Source of the DNA: UBA8403 sp964455155
GTDB lineage: Bacteria; Bacteroidota; Bacteroidia; Cytophagales; Amoebophilaceae
DNA: 28,418 bases
Reading direction: 5' to 3'
NCBI GenBank assembly: GCA_964455155.1
Contig: CAYVYH010000012.1
Coordinates: 1-28,418 of the forward strand
Shown: one piece after another, positions 1 to 7,499 of the stretch
Layout: every line of letters starts with the position of its first letter
Numbering within the stretch: the stretch's first letter is position 1
Made by a program: the position numbers and the translations under genes
The notes under the pieces: generated by a model
What the model was told of the DNA's origin: nothing
Database searches by the model: none
Seen by the model: the letters and a program-made list of their open reading frames with translations, nothing else

Positions 1-308
1 ATCTATCGGCGATCGCAACACGCCCTATTGGTAGGGATGGGGTTCAACTGGATGCTCTTCTTGAGCGCAGTAGCCAGTTACTTTTTTGTCTTGCTGTTGG
101 AGGGCGTTAGCCTTGCTAGCTCTTCGTCGACGAGAACACGTACATCCAAGATCGTCAGCACGCGCGGCCGCGTTGTCAAGACTCAACTACCCAGTGTGGT
201 GGCGCGTTGGTATTTTTGTTTCCCCCTGGTAGCCCAGTAGACTGGCGTTGTGCCTGGCTGCGAGGCAGTGGGCTTGGCGGGATGCATGGTTAAAATTTAT
301 AAGTATAC
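1..308. other. Leading stretch with no supportable gene
   Basis: No convincing gene is seen between the window edge and rnpB. A 70-codon open frame on the plus strand (28-240) is Ser/Thr/Arg-rich in its second half and matches no family I know; a short minus-strand frame is equally unconvincing. A 10-base palindrome, TCGTCGACGA, lies near 126-135. Bases 291-308 are AT-rich and could hold the rnpB promoter, but no clean TTG-N20-TAnnTTTG pair is present. Confidence 0.5.
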
Positions 309-711
309 AAGCAAGCTGGCTTATCGCTGTGGGGGGTATCCCCGTGGAGGAAAGTCCGGGCAACATAGAGCACCCTACTTCCTAACAGGAAGGCACCTGG
401 CTTCAAAACCAGGTGACAGCTAGTGCCACAGAAAATAGACCGCCTTGCTTAGGCAGGGTAAGGGTGAAAAGGTGGAGTAAGTGCCCACCGCTCTGCTGGT
501 GACAGCAGAGGCACGGTAAACCTTAGGGGTTGAAAGGCCAAATAAATATTGCATCCCCACCATGGGGTCACAGGTGGCTCGCTTGTGTTTCACATATTGA
601 AAGGCAGTATGGGTAGGCCGATAGAGGCTATGAGTGATCATAGTCCCAGATAAATGATAGGCATGCTAGCCTCTTGTGCTGGCATACAGAACCCGGCTTA
701 TAGGCTTGCTT
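309..711 (+). ncRNA. rnpB: RNase P RNA, bacterial type A
   Basis: This is the catalytic RNA of ribonuclease P, which removes the 5' leaders of precursor tRNAs. The outer helix P1 is visible: AAGCAAGC at 309-316 pairs perfectly with GCTTGCTT at 704-711. The universally conserved core GAGGAAAGTCCGGGC is at 347-361, and its partner near the 3' end, ACAGAACCCGGCTTA, is at 686-700. Between them are the usual GGTGAAAAGGTGGAGTAAG and GCCCACCG segment near 471-490, GGCACGGTAAACC near 510-523, and AGATAAATGAT near 648-658. Length of about 400 nt is normal for type A. Open frames crossing this locus on both strands are shadows. The exact ends are inferred from P1; no clear promoter is seen upstream. 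Identification is very secure. Confidence 0.97.
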
Positions 712-841
712 GTTATTCTTTCGATGTGCTGCTTGAGTAGTGTTACAATTTCCCCTGTAGATGCTCGACGATCGTCAAGATCGGCGTCATGGGTTGCGGC
801 ACGCTCAACCCAACACAGTAAACCAATAAGCCAATCAACAA

Positions 842-3244
842 GTGAAGCAGTTGTCTAATTCCCCAATCCTCCAATCACCCAATGATGTTTTAGCAGACTA
901 TCGCTTGGCCTGCGAAAGCCGTGCTGCCAGCCTCTTAGGTCGTAAGGAGGTTTTTATGGGCAAGGCTAAGTTTGGTATTTTCGGTGATGGCAAAGAAGTA
1001 GCTCAACTGGCTCTGGCCAAGGTCTTCCGCATGGGAGATTTTCGGTCTGGCTATTACCGCGATCAGACCTTGATGATGGCTATTGGGGCATTGACTATCC
1101 AACAATATTTTGCGCAGCTTTATGCTCATGCTTCTGTGGAGGCAGATCCTGCTTCAGCGGGTAGAATGATGAACAGTCACTTTGCTACTCGCCTGTTAGA
1201 CAACCAAGGGCAGTGGAAAAAGCTGACGCAGCACAAGAATGTAGCGGCTGATGTTTCACCCAATAGCTCTCAAATGCCACGCTTAGTGGGCTTGGCGTAT
1301 GCTTCTAAACTTTATAGAGAAAACCCCGATCTAGCGGCTTTCAGAGATTTTTCCCATCAAGGCAACGAAATAGCATTTGGCACCATTGGTAATGCTGCTA
1401 CTTCAGAGGGGATGTTCTTAGAAGCTATCAACGCTGCTGGCGTGCTTCAGATACCTATGTTGGTTTCTGTCTGGGATGATGATTATGGTATTTCGGTACC
1501 TCAGGAGTACCATACGACCAAAGAAAATATCTCCAAGGTGCTCAGCGGGTTTCAGCGTACTGCCAACGAAAAAGGCTATGAGATCTTTACTGCTAAGGGC
1601 TGGGACTATGCGGGCTTGTGCGCTGTCTATCAAAAAGCTGCTCACATATGCCGCCAAGCACACGTTCCTGTCTTGGTACATGTTCAAGAAATGACTCAGC
1701 CTCAAGGGCATTCTACCTCTGGCTCTCAAGAGCGCTATAAATCTAAAGAACGACTGGCCTGGGAGGCAGAGTACGATTGTATGAAGAAGATGCGTGAATG
1801 GATATTGGCTTGTGATTTGGCTAGTGCTGCACAGCTAGACGCTATTGAGCAGGAAGCACGTGAAGAAGCCAAGCAGCAAAAAAATAAAGCATGGGAAGCT
1901 TTTCAAGCTGACGTACAACGAGATCATCACCAAGCTATTGGCCTGCTTCAGGAAGTGGTTGCTACAGATGTAGCCGGTGAAGCTTTGACCACCTTATTGG
2001 AAAATTTGCGTGCCAAGCACCAACCCACCAGGTTACATGCCTTCAGAGCCGTCAAACAGGCGATGTACCTGGTTAGAGATGCCCCTTATATGACTAAGAA
2101 GCCCTTGCTGGCTTGGTTGCAAAGAAATACCCGGGCTAACCAGGACCGTTTCAACTCTTACTTGTATAGTGTTTCTCAAGAGGCTGCACTGCATGTTCCC
2201 GAAGTACAACCTGTCATTCCTCTAGATGCTCCGTGGGTAGATGGAAGAGAGATCTTGCAGGCCTGTTTTGACGATATCTTTCGGCGTGATCCTCGGGTTT
2301 TTGCTATTGGCGAGGATATAGGAAAAATTGGAGATGTTAACCAGGCTTTTGCTGGGTTGCAAGAAAAATATGGATGCCTCAGAATTACTGACACAGGCAT
2401 TCGCGAGTGTACGATTCTAGGGCAAGGTATTGGGGCAGCCATGCGTGGTCTAAGGCCTATTGTAGAAATACAATACCTAGATTATTTGCCCTACGCACTT
2501 CAGATTATGATGGATGATCTGGCCACGCTTCAGTATCGTACCCGGGGAGGCCAAAAGTCCCCAGTTATCATTCGTACCAGAGGCCACCGACTCGAAGGTA
2601 TTTGGCATTCTGGGTCTTATTTGGCAGGCATCATCCACAACGTCCGAGGTATTTATGTGCTCGTACCCCGGAATATGACCCAGGCGGCTGGCTTTTATAA
2701 TACTTTGCTTCAGGCAGACGACCCAGCACTCCTCATCGAATGCTTGAATGGGTATCGCCTAAAAGAACCAATGCCTACCAACATTGGCTGCTTTACGGTA
2801 CCTCTAGGAAGACCGGAAGTTCTCCGCACTGGTACCGATGTGACTATCGTGACGTATGGTGCCATGTGCCGCATTGTATTGGAGGCCGCTGAAACTTTAG
2901 AAACGTTGGGCATCGCTTGCGAAGTCATTGATGTGCAGACGCTCCTCCCGTTTGACCTACAGCACGCCATTGTTGCTTCACTCAAAAAAACTAACCGCAT
3001 CGTCTTTGCAGATGAAGATGTACCGGGCGGTACCACTGCTTACATGCTACAAAAGGTGCTGGAGGAGCAACAAGGCTACCAATACCTAGACGCTGCACCA
3101 GCTACTATTACGAGTCAAGAGCACCGCCCTGCTTATGCAGATGATGGCAATTACTTCTCCAAGCCTAATGTGGAAACGGTCGTTGATCGGGTGTATGCGA
3201 TCATGTCAGACGCTTCCCCAGCACGTTACCCTGCTTTGGCATGA
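842..3244 (+). CDS. Fused alpha/beta E1 component of a 2-oxoacid dehydrogenase (pyruvate or branched-chain type)
   Basis: This is a thiamine-pyrophosphate-dependent E1 subunit that decarboxylates a 2-oxoacid and hands the acyl group to the lipoyl domain of E2. At 800 residues it carries E1 alpha (about 15-430) fused to E1 beta (about 460-790), an arrangement known in Bacteroidota. The TPP/Mg loop is at residues 183-190 (GNAATSEG, in place of the commoner GDGATSEG) and continues to WDDDYG near 211. The beta half has GEDIG near 490, the acidic-aromatic TPP-contact region, and a transketolase C-terminal domain near 650-790. The GTG at 842 is chosen because the conserved N-terminal stretch (DVLADYRLACESR, 15-27) lies before the first internal Met, and an in-frame stop lies at 827-829; TTG 851 is the alternative. 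No E2 or E3 gene lies nearby, so substrate (pyruvate versus branched-chain) is not settled. Confidence 0.9.
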   Translation: MKQLSNSPILQSPNDVLADYRLACESRAASLLGRKEVFMGKAKFGIFGDGKEVAQLALAKVFRMGDFRSGYYRDQTLMMAIGALTIQQYFAQLYAHASVEADPASAGRMMNSHFATRLLDNQGQWKKLTQHKNVAADVSPNSSQMPRLVGLAYASKLYRENPDLAAFRDFSHQGNEIAFGTIGNAATSEGMFLEAINAAGVLQIPMLVSVWDDDYGISVPQEYHTTKENISKVLSGFQRTANEKGYEIFTAKGWDYAGLCAVYQKAAHICRQAHVPVLVHVQEMTQPQGHSTSGSQERYKSKERLAWEAEYDCMKKMREWILACDLASAAQLDAIEQEAREEAKQQKNKAWEAFQADVQRDHHQAIGLLQEVVATDVAGEALTTLLENLRAKHQPTRLHAFRAVKQAMYLVRDAPYMTKKPLLAWLQRNTRANQDRFNSYLYSVSQEAALHVPEVQPVIPLDAPWVDGREILQACFDDIFRRDPRVFAIGEDIGKIGDVNQAFAGLQEKYGCLRITDTGIRECTILGQGIGAAMRGLRPIVEIQYLDYLPYALQIMMDDLATLQYRTRGGQKSPVIIRTRGHRLEGIWHSGSYLAGIIHNVRGIYVLVPRNMTQAAGFYNTLLQADDPALLIECLNGYRLKEPMPTNIGCFTVPLGRPEVLRTGTDVTIVTYGAMCRIVLEAAETLETLGIACEVIDVQTLLPFDLQHAIVASLKKTNRIVFADEDVPGGTTAYMLQKVLEEQQGYQYLDAAPATITSQEHRPAYADDGNYFSKPNVETVVDRVYAIMSDASPARYPALA

Positions 3245-3688
3245 GTTGTAAGAGTCTAGGCGTTGTTTTATTGAGGAGATGTCCGGTATGCTTGCTCTTT
3301 GAGAACAGCGGGGCATACCTTTGGGGCATATTCAATTATCAACAACGATAAGTCTCATCTGAGACTTTCGCTTAGGTGCATCTCAGCGGGCAACTTTACA
3401 GTTGTCGAGAAAAATTTCTTTTCGAGTATGTTGGCTTATGCCCCGTTTTAAAGAGAATGGGGTTGATACGTTCCCATGAAGCAATGGGCAACAGACTGTT
3501 GAACTTGCATCCTTATGCACAAATTTTCCGTACAAAAAAGGCGCTATCGGTGTGACCGTATAGCAGTGGGGGAAGCTACCAGCACCATGAGAGACCATTG
3601 CAGAATACCTAAAAACTGATGAAAGCACCTGCCGACCGGTTAAGATTTTGTGTTATGGTAGTGCCAACAGGGTACTTACTCAAAGAGA
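3245..3688. other. Hairpin-rich intergenic region after the E1 gene
   Basis: About 440 bases without an intact gene. Inverted repeats that can be read directly are: GGTATGC 3285-3291 with GCATACC 3313-3319; AAGTCTC 3350-3356 with GAGACTT 3361-3367; CAACAG 3489-3494 with CTGTTG 3496-3501; and GCTATCGGT 3543-3551 with ACCG-T-ATAGC 3555-3564 (one bulge). GGGGCATA occurs twice directly (3310-3317, 3323-3330). Part of the region (about 3375-3505) resembles a segment near 14685-14840 and is listed separately as a transposase-like remnant. No known ncRNA family (tmRNA, SRP, 6S) was recognised. Confidence 0.5.
3383..3628 (-). pseudogene. Degenerate transposase-like fragment, copy A
   Basis: An 81-codon minus-strand frame whose last third matches, by eye, the plus-strand frame at 14680-14874. 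FSLKRGISQHTRKEIFL here aligns with FSLKKEITQYDCKEIPL there, 10 identities in 17, followed in both by x-x-C. The DNA similarity extends over roughly 3375-3505 and includes CTTCATGG next to the CAACAG/CTGTTG hairpin, but a 5-base length difference shifts the frame between copies, so neither is an intact gene. The other copy continues into a C-x-N-I-x-L and Y-K-G pattern reminiscent of the region around the first catalytic Asp of DDE transposases such as the IS982 type. The family assignment is tentative; the mutual similarity is the firmer part. Confidence 0.4.
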
Positions 3689-3730
3689 GACAACAAAAAA
3701 GCCGGCTTGAGGGCCAGCTTTTTTGTTGTC
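3689..3730 (-). terminator. Rho-independent terminator of the outer-membrane protein gene (bidirectional form)
   Basis: GACAACAAAAAAGC (3689-3702) pairs with GCTTTTTTGTTGTC (3717-3730) around a GC-rich centre. It has an A-run on one side and a T-run on the other, so it can work on both strands. It begins 16 bases beyond the stop codon of the minus-strand gene ending at 3746, the natural client. No plus-strand gene ends close to it. Confidence 0.85.
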
Positions 3731-3745
3731 AAACATAGAGCTTGA

Positions 3746-4555
3746 TTAGTCCATCAATCTCGCAAAGTTGTATCCTAGAGACACCGTTACGTAGTGATCC
3801 CTCACATTTTTATCTTTCTTGGCATCCAGGTTGCTTTCTCTCCACTCCTTAGCATCGTTGTCACTCTTGAAGAAGTCCATGAGCCCATAGTGATACCTTC
3901 CTTCTAGCGATATTCCCGCCTCAGGAAATTCATAGTTGAAACCAACGATACCACTTACTGTGAATGTATTCACCTGCTTAGACTTCTCGAAACCTGCAAC
4001 TTGCTCGAGAGAGTCAGCTCCTTTGTCATTGTTGCTAGAGCTGCTAGAAGTTTTCGACCTTTTGATACTTGCGCTAAGTGGCATGACCAGCTGCGCACCT
4101 AGATCCAGAGCGAGGATCCCTTCTTCAGGATCGTAACCCATGGGAAACCACTTAAGCATCACAGGCACCACCAAGTTGTGCGAATAAACTTCCGTTTTTA
4201 CTGGCTTGTTGGCGTCTGTTCCCGCCTTTGTTGCACTGCTAGACAGCTTTTCAGACACGTTCAGGCTGCTACCTAGTTTGGCATACAGCACCTCTACACC
4301 AATACCTACATTTTCGTGGAATGCGTAGCCAGCAGTGAGACCTCCACCCCAATAAGATCCGTTAACAACTTCTTTTTTTCTATCTGCGCCAGTAACTTCA
4401 TCTGATACTAAATCCTGAAGCCCGCCGAGCCGAGAACCAGAACCCCCTAACTTTGCCCCAAAACTCCACGGCTGGTCTTGCGCCTTCAGCGTGGTCGCGA
4501 AAAGCACCATAATGCTTCCCAGTGCTAGTGCTGCTTTCTTTGTGCTCTTATTCAT
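3746..4555 (-). CDS. Outer-membrane beta-barrel protein (porin-like)
   Basis: A 269-residue protein with a clear Sec signal peptide: a lysine-rich start (MNKSTKK), a hydrophobic core, and probable cleavage after KAQ near residue 26. The rest alternates polar and hydrophobic residues with repeated Gly-aromatic turns (for example GGGLTAGYAF, FGAKLGG) and ends in a strand-like segment (VTVSLGYNFARLMD), as expected for an 8- to 10-stranded outer-membrane barrel of the broad family common in Bacteroidota. A serine-rich, low-complexity loop lies near residues 166-180 and would be surface-exposed. Specific transport or adhesion function cannot be deduced. The gene is monocistronic: a strong terminator follows directly, and an inverted repeat (4601-4618) sits 46 bases before its start codon. 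Confidence 0.8.
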   Translation of the reverse strand: MNKSTKKAALALGSIMVLFATTLKAQDQPWSFGAKLGGSGSRLGGLQDLVSDEVTGADRKKEVVNGSYWGGGLTAGYAFHENVGIGVEVLYAKLGSSLNVSEKLSSSATKAGTDANKPVKTEVYSHNLVVPVMLKWFPMGYDPEEGILALDLGAQLVMPLSASIKRSKTSSSSSNNDKGADSLEQVAGFEKSKQVNTFTVSGIVGFNYEFPEAGISLEGRYHYGLMDFFKSDNDAKEWRESNLDAKKDKNVRDHYVTVSLGYNFARLMD

Positions 4556-4600
4556 AGACTATGATTTTTTACTATTATTTATTTAGTATGTAGTATGACT

Positions 4601-4618
4601 TACACTTGAATAAGTGTA
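4601..4618. promoter_or_regulatory. Perfect 7-bp inverted repeat upstream of the outer-membrane protein gene
   Basis: TACACTT (4601-4607) and AAGTGTA (4612-4618) are separated by GAAT. The element lies 46-63 bases upstream of the minus-strand start at 4555. It could be an operator for a dimeric regulator or a 5'-UTR stem-loop; the sequence cannot distinguish these. No clean TAnnTTTG box was found beside it. Confidence 0.4.
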
Positions 4619-4833
4619 CCACACCCCTCAACCCAAATTAAAACTAACTCAACTCCCGCAAAACTATGGGTTCCGGCAATAAAATACAAGGGCGCCTGAG
4701 GAATTTCGCTGAGTGGAGCAATGGCCAAATGGTGCTTGTGAATGGGACGGTATCATCCTCCTATAGACGCTTAAAAGTTTACCTATAGAAGTGTTTACAG
4801 GACAGTGTGTATATAAAAGGCGGTCTGCTTGCC
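4619..4833. other. Intergenic region between the outer-membrane protein gene and nuoN
   Basis: No gene or terminator is convincing here; a 60-codon minus frame overlapping the end of nuoN resembles nothing I know. The one regular element is a direct repeat, CCTATAGA at 4760-4767 and again at 4782-4789, with starts 22 bases apart (about two helical turns). Confidence 0.4.
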
Positions 4834-6342
4834 CTAATCTAGCCAATGGCTGAGTACTTTTAACAGGCTATTGGCAGTGAAAAAGCCTGCTAAGAGTAGG
4901 ATAGCAAGGCACCACAAAACAGCACACTCGGTCTGATTCACACCGAGTGTGCTGGCCGGTGATCGGGCAGCCTTACAAAATAGTATATAAGGGAGTTGAA
5001 GATAATAATACACTGACAAGACAGTTCCTAATAGGCTAGCCGCCAACAAAGATGCAAACAGAGGACTACCGGTGCGTTGTATATGCTCCCAAAGCGTGGT
5101 AAAGAGCAAGAATTTTCCTGTGAATCCTGCGGTTGGGGGTAATCCGATGAGGGAAAGTATGACCAAGGTCATGCTACCGCCCAGCACGGGAAACTGCCTG
5201 CCAAGCCCCATACAATCTTGTAGGTGTACGCCGTTTGTAAGTTGCTGTAGCGCTTTGATGCCTACCCAAGTGGCTAATCCCATTACGCCATAGATGACAC
5301 TGTAATACAGAACGCCTACTTGGCTGCTCAAAGAGGCCGAAATGCCCGCCATGAGTAGGCCACCTTGTGCTATACTCCCATATGCCATGAGCCGCTGTAG
5401 ATTGTTTTGCAGTAGGGCAGCAGTATTGCCCACTATGATGGTGAGCAAAGACAGCACAGCCATACCCTGTTGGGCATGCTCCAAGAGCGTAGGACCCAGT
5501 TGTGGTAGGCATTGATGAAAAAGCCGCAATAAGACTGCTAAGGTTGCTAATTTAGGTACGGTAGACAGGTAGGCGATTACAATTGCGGGCGCTCCTTGGT
5601 ACACGTCAGGTACCCAGAAATGATAGGGCGTGGTAGCAAATACAAAAAAAACATTGCTGAGGCAAAGCAAAAGCATGGTTAACATGATATACTCAGGGAT
5701 AGTTTGCCCGCTAGGTGCTATACCTGGTAGGCTCAGTGCCAGTGTGCCTGTTAGACCGTAGAAGTAAGCCATGCCCCAGAGCATCATAGCAGTTGTAGTC
5801 ATGCTGTATAGCAAGTATTTCAGGCTAGCTTCTGCACTCTGTGGCGTTGTGTAGCTCCCTAGCAGTAACGCAGAAGTTAGAGAAAGGAGCGTCAAGCCCA
5901 GGTAGATAGTGAGCCAATGAAAAGCCATGACCAACAAGCAGCTACCTAACAGTGACCCTAATAGCAGTACTACATAGGCTAGGCCGTCGACTGTTCTCGA
6001 AGGCAGGTATGCTTGAGGGCGTGCAAGGAGCAGCAGGAATAGTACGATGCTGAGTAAGAGCAAGCAAAAGAAGATGGACAAGGGATCAAGTACCAAAAGT
6101 TGATGGAACAGGGGCAGCGTCTGGTGTGGTTGCAGCTGGTGGCCCAGCCAGTACTTGCTGCACCAGGCCAGAGAAACACCTAAAAATGCCACAGGAAAGA
6201 GCCAATAGCGCTGATACCGAGGCAGTAAAACTGCCAAAATCAGTACAGTCGCTACGGCAACAGCTATCAGCACTTCGGGCAGTAGCAGCGGCCAGCTGGC
6301 CAGATTGTCACGTACATGTTGGAGAACAAGTCTGTCGTTCAT
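4834..6342 (-). CDS. nuoN: NADH-quinone oxidoreductase (complex I) subunit N
   Basis: NuoN is one of the three antiporter-like membrane subunits of complex I, which couple NADH:quinone electron transfer to proton pumping in the cytoplasmic membrane. The 502-residue, almost entirely hydrophobic protein has the expected length and about 14 membrane segments. Family landmarks are visible: the SAEASLKYLLYS segment near 165-180 preceding a helix, a conserved lysine in STVPKLATLAVLLR near 260, and GLPPTAGFTGKFLLF near 400-415 with its membrane-embedded lysine. It lies 15 bases after the NfeD-like gene and is probably cotranscribed with it and ybeY. Other nuo genes are absent from the window, so it is not at the end of a visible nuo operon. 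A slightly later start (for example within the first 20 codons) cannot be excluded. Confidence 0.92.
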   Translation of the reverse strand: MNDRLVLQHVRDNLASWPLLLPEVLIAVAVATVLILAVLLPRYQRYWLFPVAFLGVSLAWCSKYWLGHQLQPHQTLPLFHQLLVLDPLSIFFCLLLLSIVLFLLLLARPQAYLPSRTVDGLAYVVLLLGSLLGSCLLVMAFHWLTIYLGLTLLSLTSALLLGSYTTPQSAEASLKYLLYSMTTTAMMLWGMAYFYGLTGTLALSLPGIAPSGQTIPEYIMLTMLLLCLSNVFFVFATTPYHFWVPDVYQGAPAIVIAYLSTVPKLATLAVLLRLFHQCLPQLGPTLLEHAQQGMAVLSLLTIIVGNTAALLQNNLQRLMAYGSIAQGGLLMAGISASLSSQVGVLYYSVIYGVMGLATWVGIKALQQLTNGVHLQDCMGLGRQFPVLGGSMTLVILSLIGLPPTAGFTGKFLLFTTLWEHIQRTGSPLFASLLAASLLGTVLSVYYYLQLPYILFCKAARSPASTLGVNQTECAVLWCLAILLLAGFFTANSLLKVLSHWLD

Positions 6343-6357
6343 GGGGCCACGCGATAA

Positions 6358-6810
6358 CTACGCTCCGTTGATGGCCTGAACGGTGAGTGAAGTACCTGCC
6401 ACATCAGTGACGACTACCGTAGTCCCGGTCGCTACATAGGTGCCTAGGGTTTTTACGTCGTAGCATACGCCATGAATCTGGGCTTTTCCAGACGGGCGCA
6501 AGGGAGTTTGAGCGATGCCCTGCAGTCCTATCAGGCTGTTGGGGTAAGTACAGGCTGTATAGCCTTGGTTGGCGGCTTGTACTTCAGAGAGCGTCATACG
6601 GCTAAAGAGACGTGTCTTGCTTAGGTATGTCCCACCTACAAGAAAGACAACGCTTATGCCCGCCAGGACGGCCAATATGGCTAATGTTGCGCGTATATTA
6701 TGCTCGGCGGGCTCCCAAGAAACACTTTCTGGTTGTAACACGGTGAGCAAGCGTGTGACCAAGACATGCACAGCGCTCGCTGATTCCAAAGTATCTACTA
6801 GGTAGCTCAT
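6358..6810 (-). CDS. NfeD-like membrane-anchored OB-fold protein, short form
   Basis: A 150-residue protein with one clear membrane helix (about residues 42-60) and a C-terminal NfeD-type OB-fold domain (about 92-148). The diagnostic stretch is GLQGIAQTPLRPSGKAQI near 95-112, followed by the beta-rich segment GTYVATGTTVVVTDV. NfeD proteins are usually membrane partners of SPFH/flotillin-type proteins in membrane quality control. Typical short NfeD proteins have more than one N-terminal membrane helix; here the first 35 residues are not hydrophobic enough to be confident of another, so the N-terminal part may be reduced. An in-frame TAA lies 12 bases before the ATG, so the start is not further upstream. 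No flotillin gene is present nearby. It sits between ybeY (64-base gap) and nuoN (15-base gap). Confidence 0.75.
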   Translation of the reverse strand: MSYLVDTLESASAVHVLVTRLLTVLQPESVSWEPAEHNIRATLAILAVLAGISVVFLVGGTYLSKTRLFSRMTLSEVQAANQGYTACTYPNSLIGLQGIAQTPLRPSGKAQIHGVCYDVKTLGTYVATGTTVVVTDVAGTSLTVQAINGA

Positions 6811-6874
6811 AGGATTGCTAATTTAGCCAAACACGTAGTGGTGTGCTAGTCAGTCCGGGTTGCATACCCCCCTT

Positions 6875-7387
6875 TTACGGATGTATATTTTCCCTACTTT
6901 GCCTGTCGACAGCCTGCGAAATGCGCGCTGCTTTGTGGGCACTGTCATCAGCCACAGCGGCTGTTTCTTGCCATTTGGCCACGTATTCAGCCTCCTTTTG
7001 GCGCATCAGGGCCTTGTCTTCTGGAGTCTGATCATCGTAGCCCAACAAATGCAGCACTCCATGCACTATCACGGTTTGCAGTTCTTTTGTAAAAGATTGC
7101 TGCCAGGTTTGTGCATTGGCTCTTACGCGGTCTATGCTAATATAAAGATCACCTTCTATGGTTTCTGTCTGGTCTGCGTAATCAAATGTCAGTATGTCAG
7201 TAAGTGTATCGTGCTGTAGGTAGCGCATATTTTGGGTGAGTAGGTAATGATCGGAACAGAAGATAATATTGAGATGGGTCAGTACGTAGCCTTCCTGCTG
7301 GATGACTGCTTGAATCCACGAGGCTGTTGCGGCAGGGGCTGGCAGTGCAAAGCGGATTTCCTCGGCAAAGAAGCAAATTTTACTCAT
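6875..7387 (-). CDS. ybeY: YbeY-family endoribonuclease / rRNA maturation factor
   Basis: YbeY is a single-strand-specific metallo-endoribonuclease involved in 16S rRNA 3'-end maturation and ribosome quality control. The 170-residue product has the family motif HGVLHLLGYDD near residues 109-119; the first two histidines are present, while the third ligand position (His in the E. coli-type HGxLHLxGYDH) is Asp. This variation at the third position also occurs, as Lys-Asp, in relatives I recall from Bacteroidota. Before it are the family's DILTFDY and GDLYISIDRV segments. After about residue 145 comes a charged tail that is probably lineage-specific. The gene is the first of a minus-strand trio with the NfeD-like gene and nuoN, and is divergent from the acyltransferase gene. 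Confidence 0.9.
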   Translation of the reverse strand: MSKICFFAEEIRFALPAPAATASWIQAVIQQEGYVLTHLNIIFCSDHYLLTQNMRYLQHDTLTDILTFDYADQTETIEGDLYISIDRVRANAQTWQQSFTKELQTVIVHGVLHLLGYDDQTPEDKALMRQKEAEYVAKWQETAAVADDSAHKAARISQAVDRQSRENIHP

Positions 7388-7417
7388 TGCTTAACTGGTC
7401 TGAGCTACGGGCGCACA

Positions 7418-7448
7418 TTGGCCGCCTCAATTTTTTTACCGTTCTTTG
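7418..7448 (+). promoter_or_regulatory. Weak candidate promoter for the acyltransferase-gpsA operon
   Basis: TTG at 7418-7420 is followed after exactly 20 bases by GTTCTTTG at 7441-7448. This keeps the TTTG half of the Bacteroidota -7 box (TAnnTTTG) but not its TA. Transcription would start near 7455, about 45 bases before the ATG at 7500. Position is right and sequence match only partial. Confidence 0.25.
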
Positions 7449-7499
7449 GGGCTCTCTTTCGGTAGATGGGCTCACCATTGCTGCAAAACTGCACGGTCT

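Noticed and set aside
28..240. 70-codon plus-strand open frame at the start of the window
   Set aside because: No family resemblance, poor composition for a protein in the second half, and a competing frame on the other strand that is equally weak.
420..641. Open frame on the minus strand across rnpB
   Set aside because: Antisense shadow of a structured RNA gene.
767..776. 10-base palindrome GACGATCGTC between rnpB and the E1 gene
   Set aside because: A single short palindrome with no second site and no promoter beside it; too little to call an operator.
944..980. Strong Shine-Dalgarno-like AAGGAGG a few bases before an internal ATG in the E1 dehydrogenase gene
   Set aside because: The residues upstream of this Met (DVLADYRLACESR) belong to the conserved protein, and Bacteroidota genes in this window do not use Shine-Dalgarno sequences. 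It is best read as a coding coincidence.
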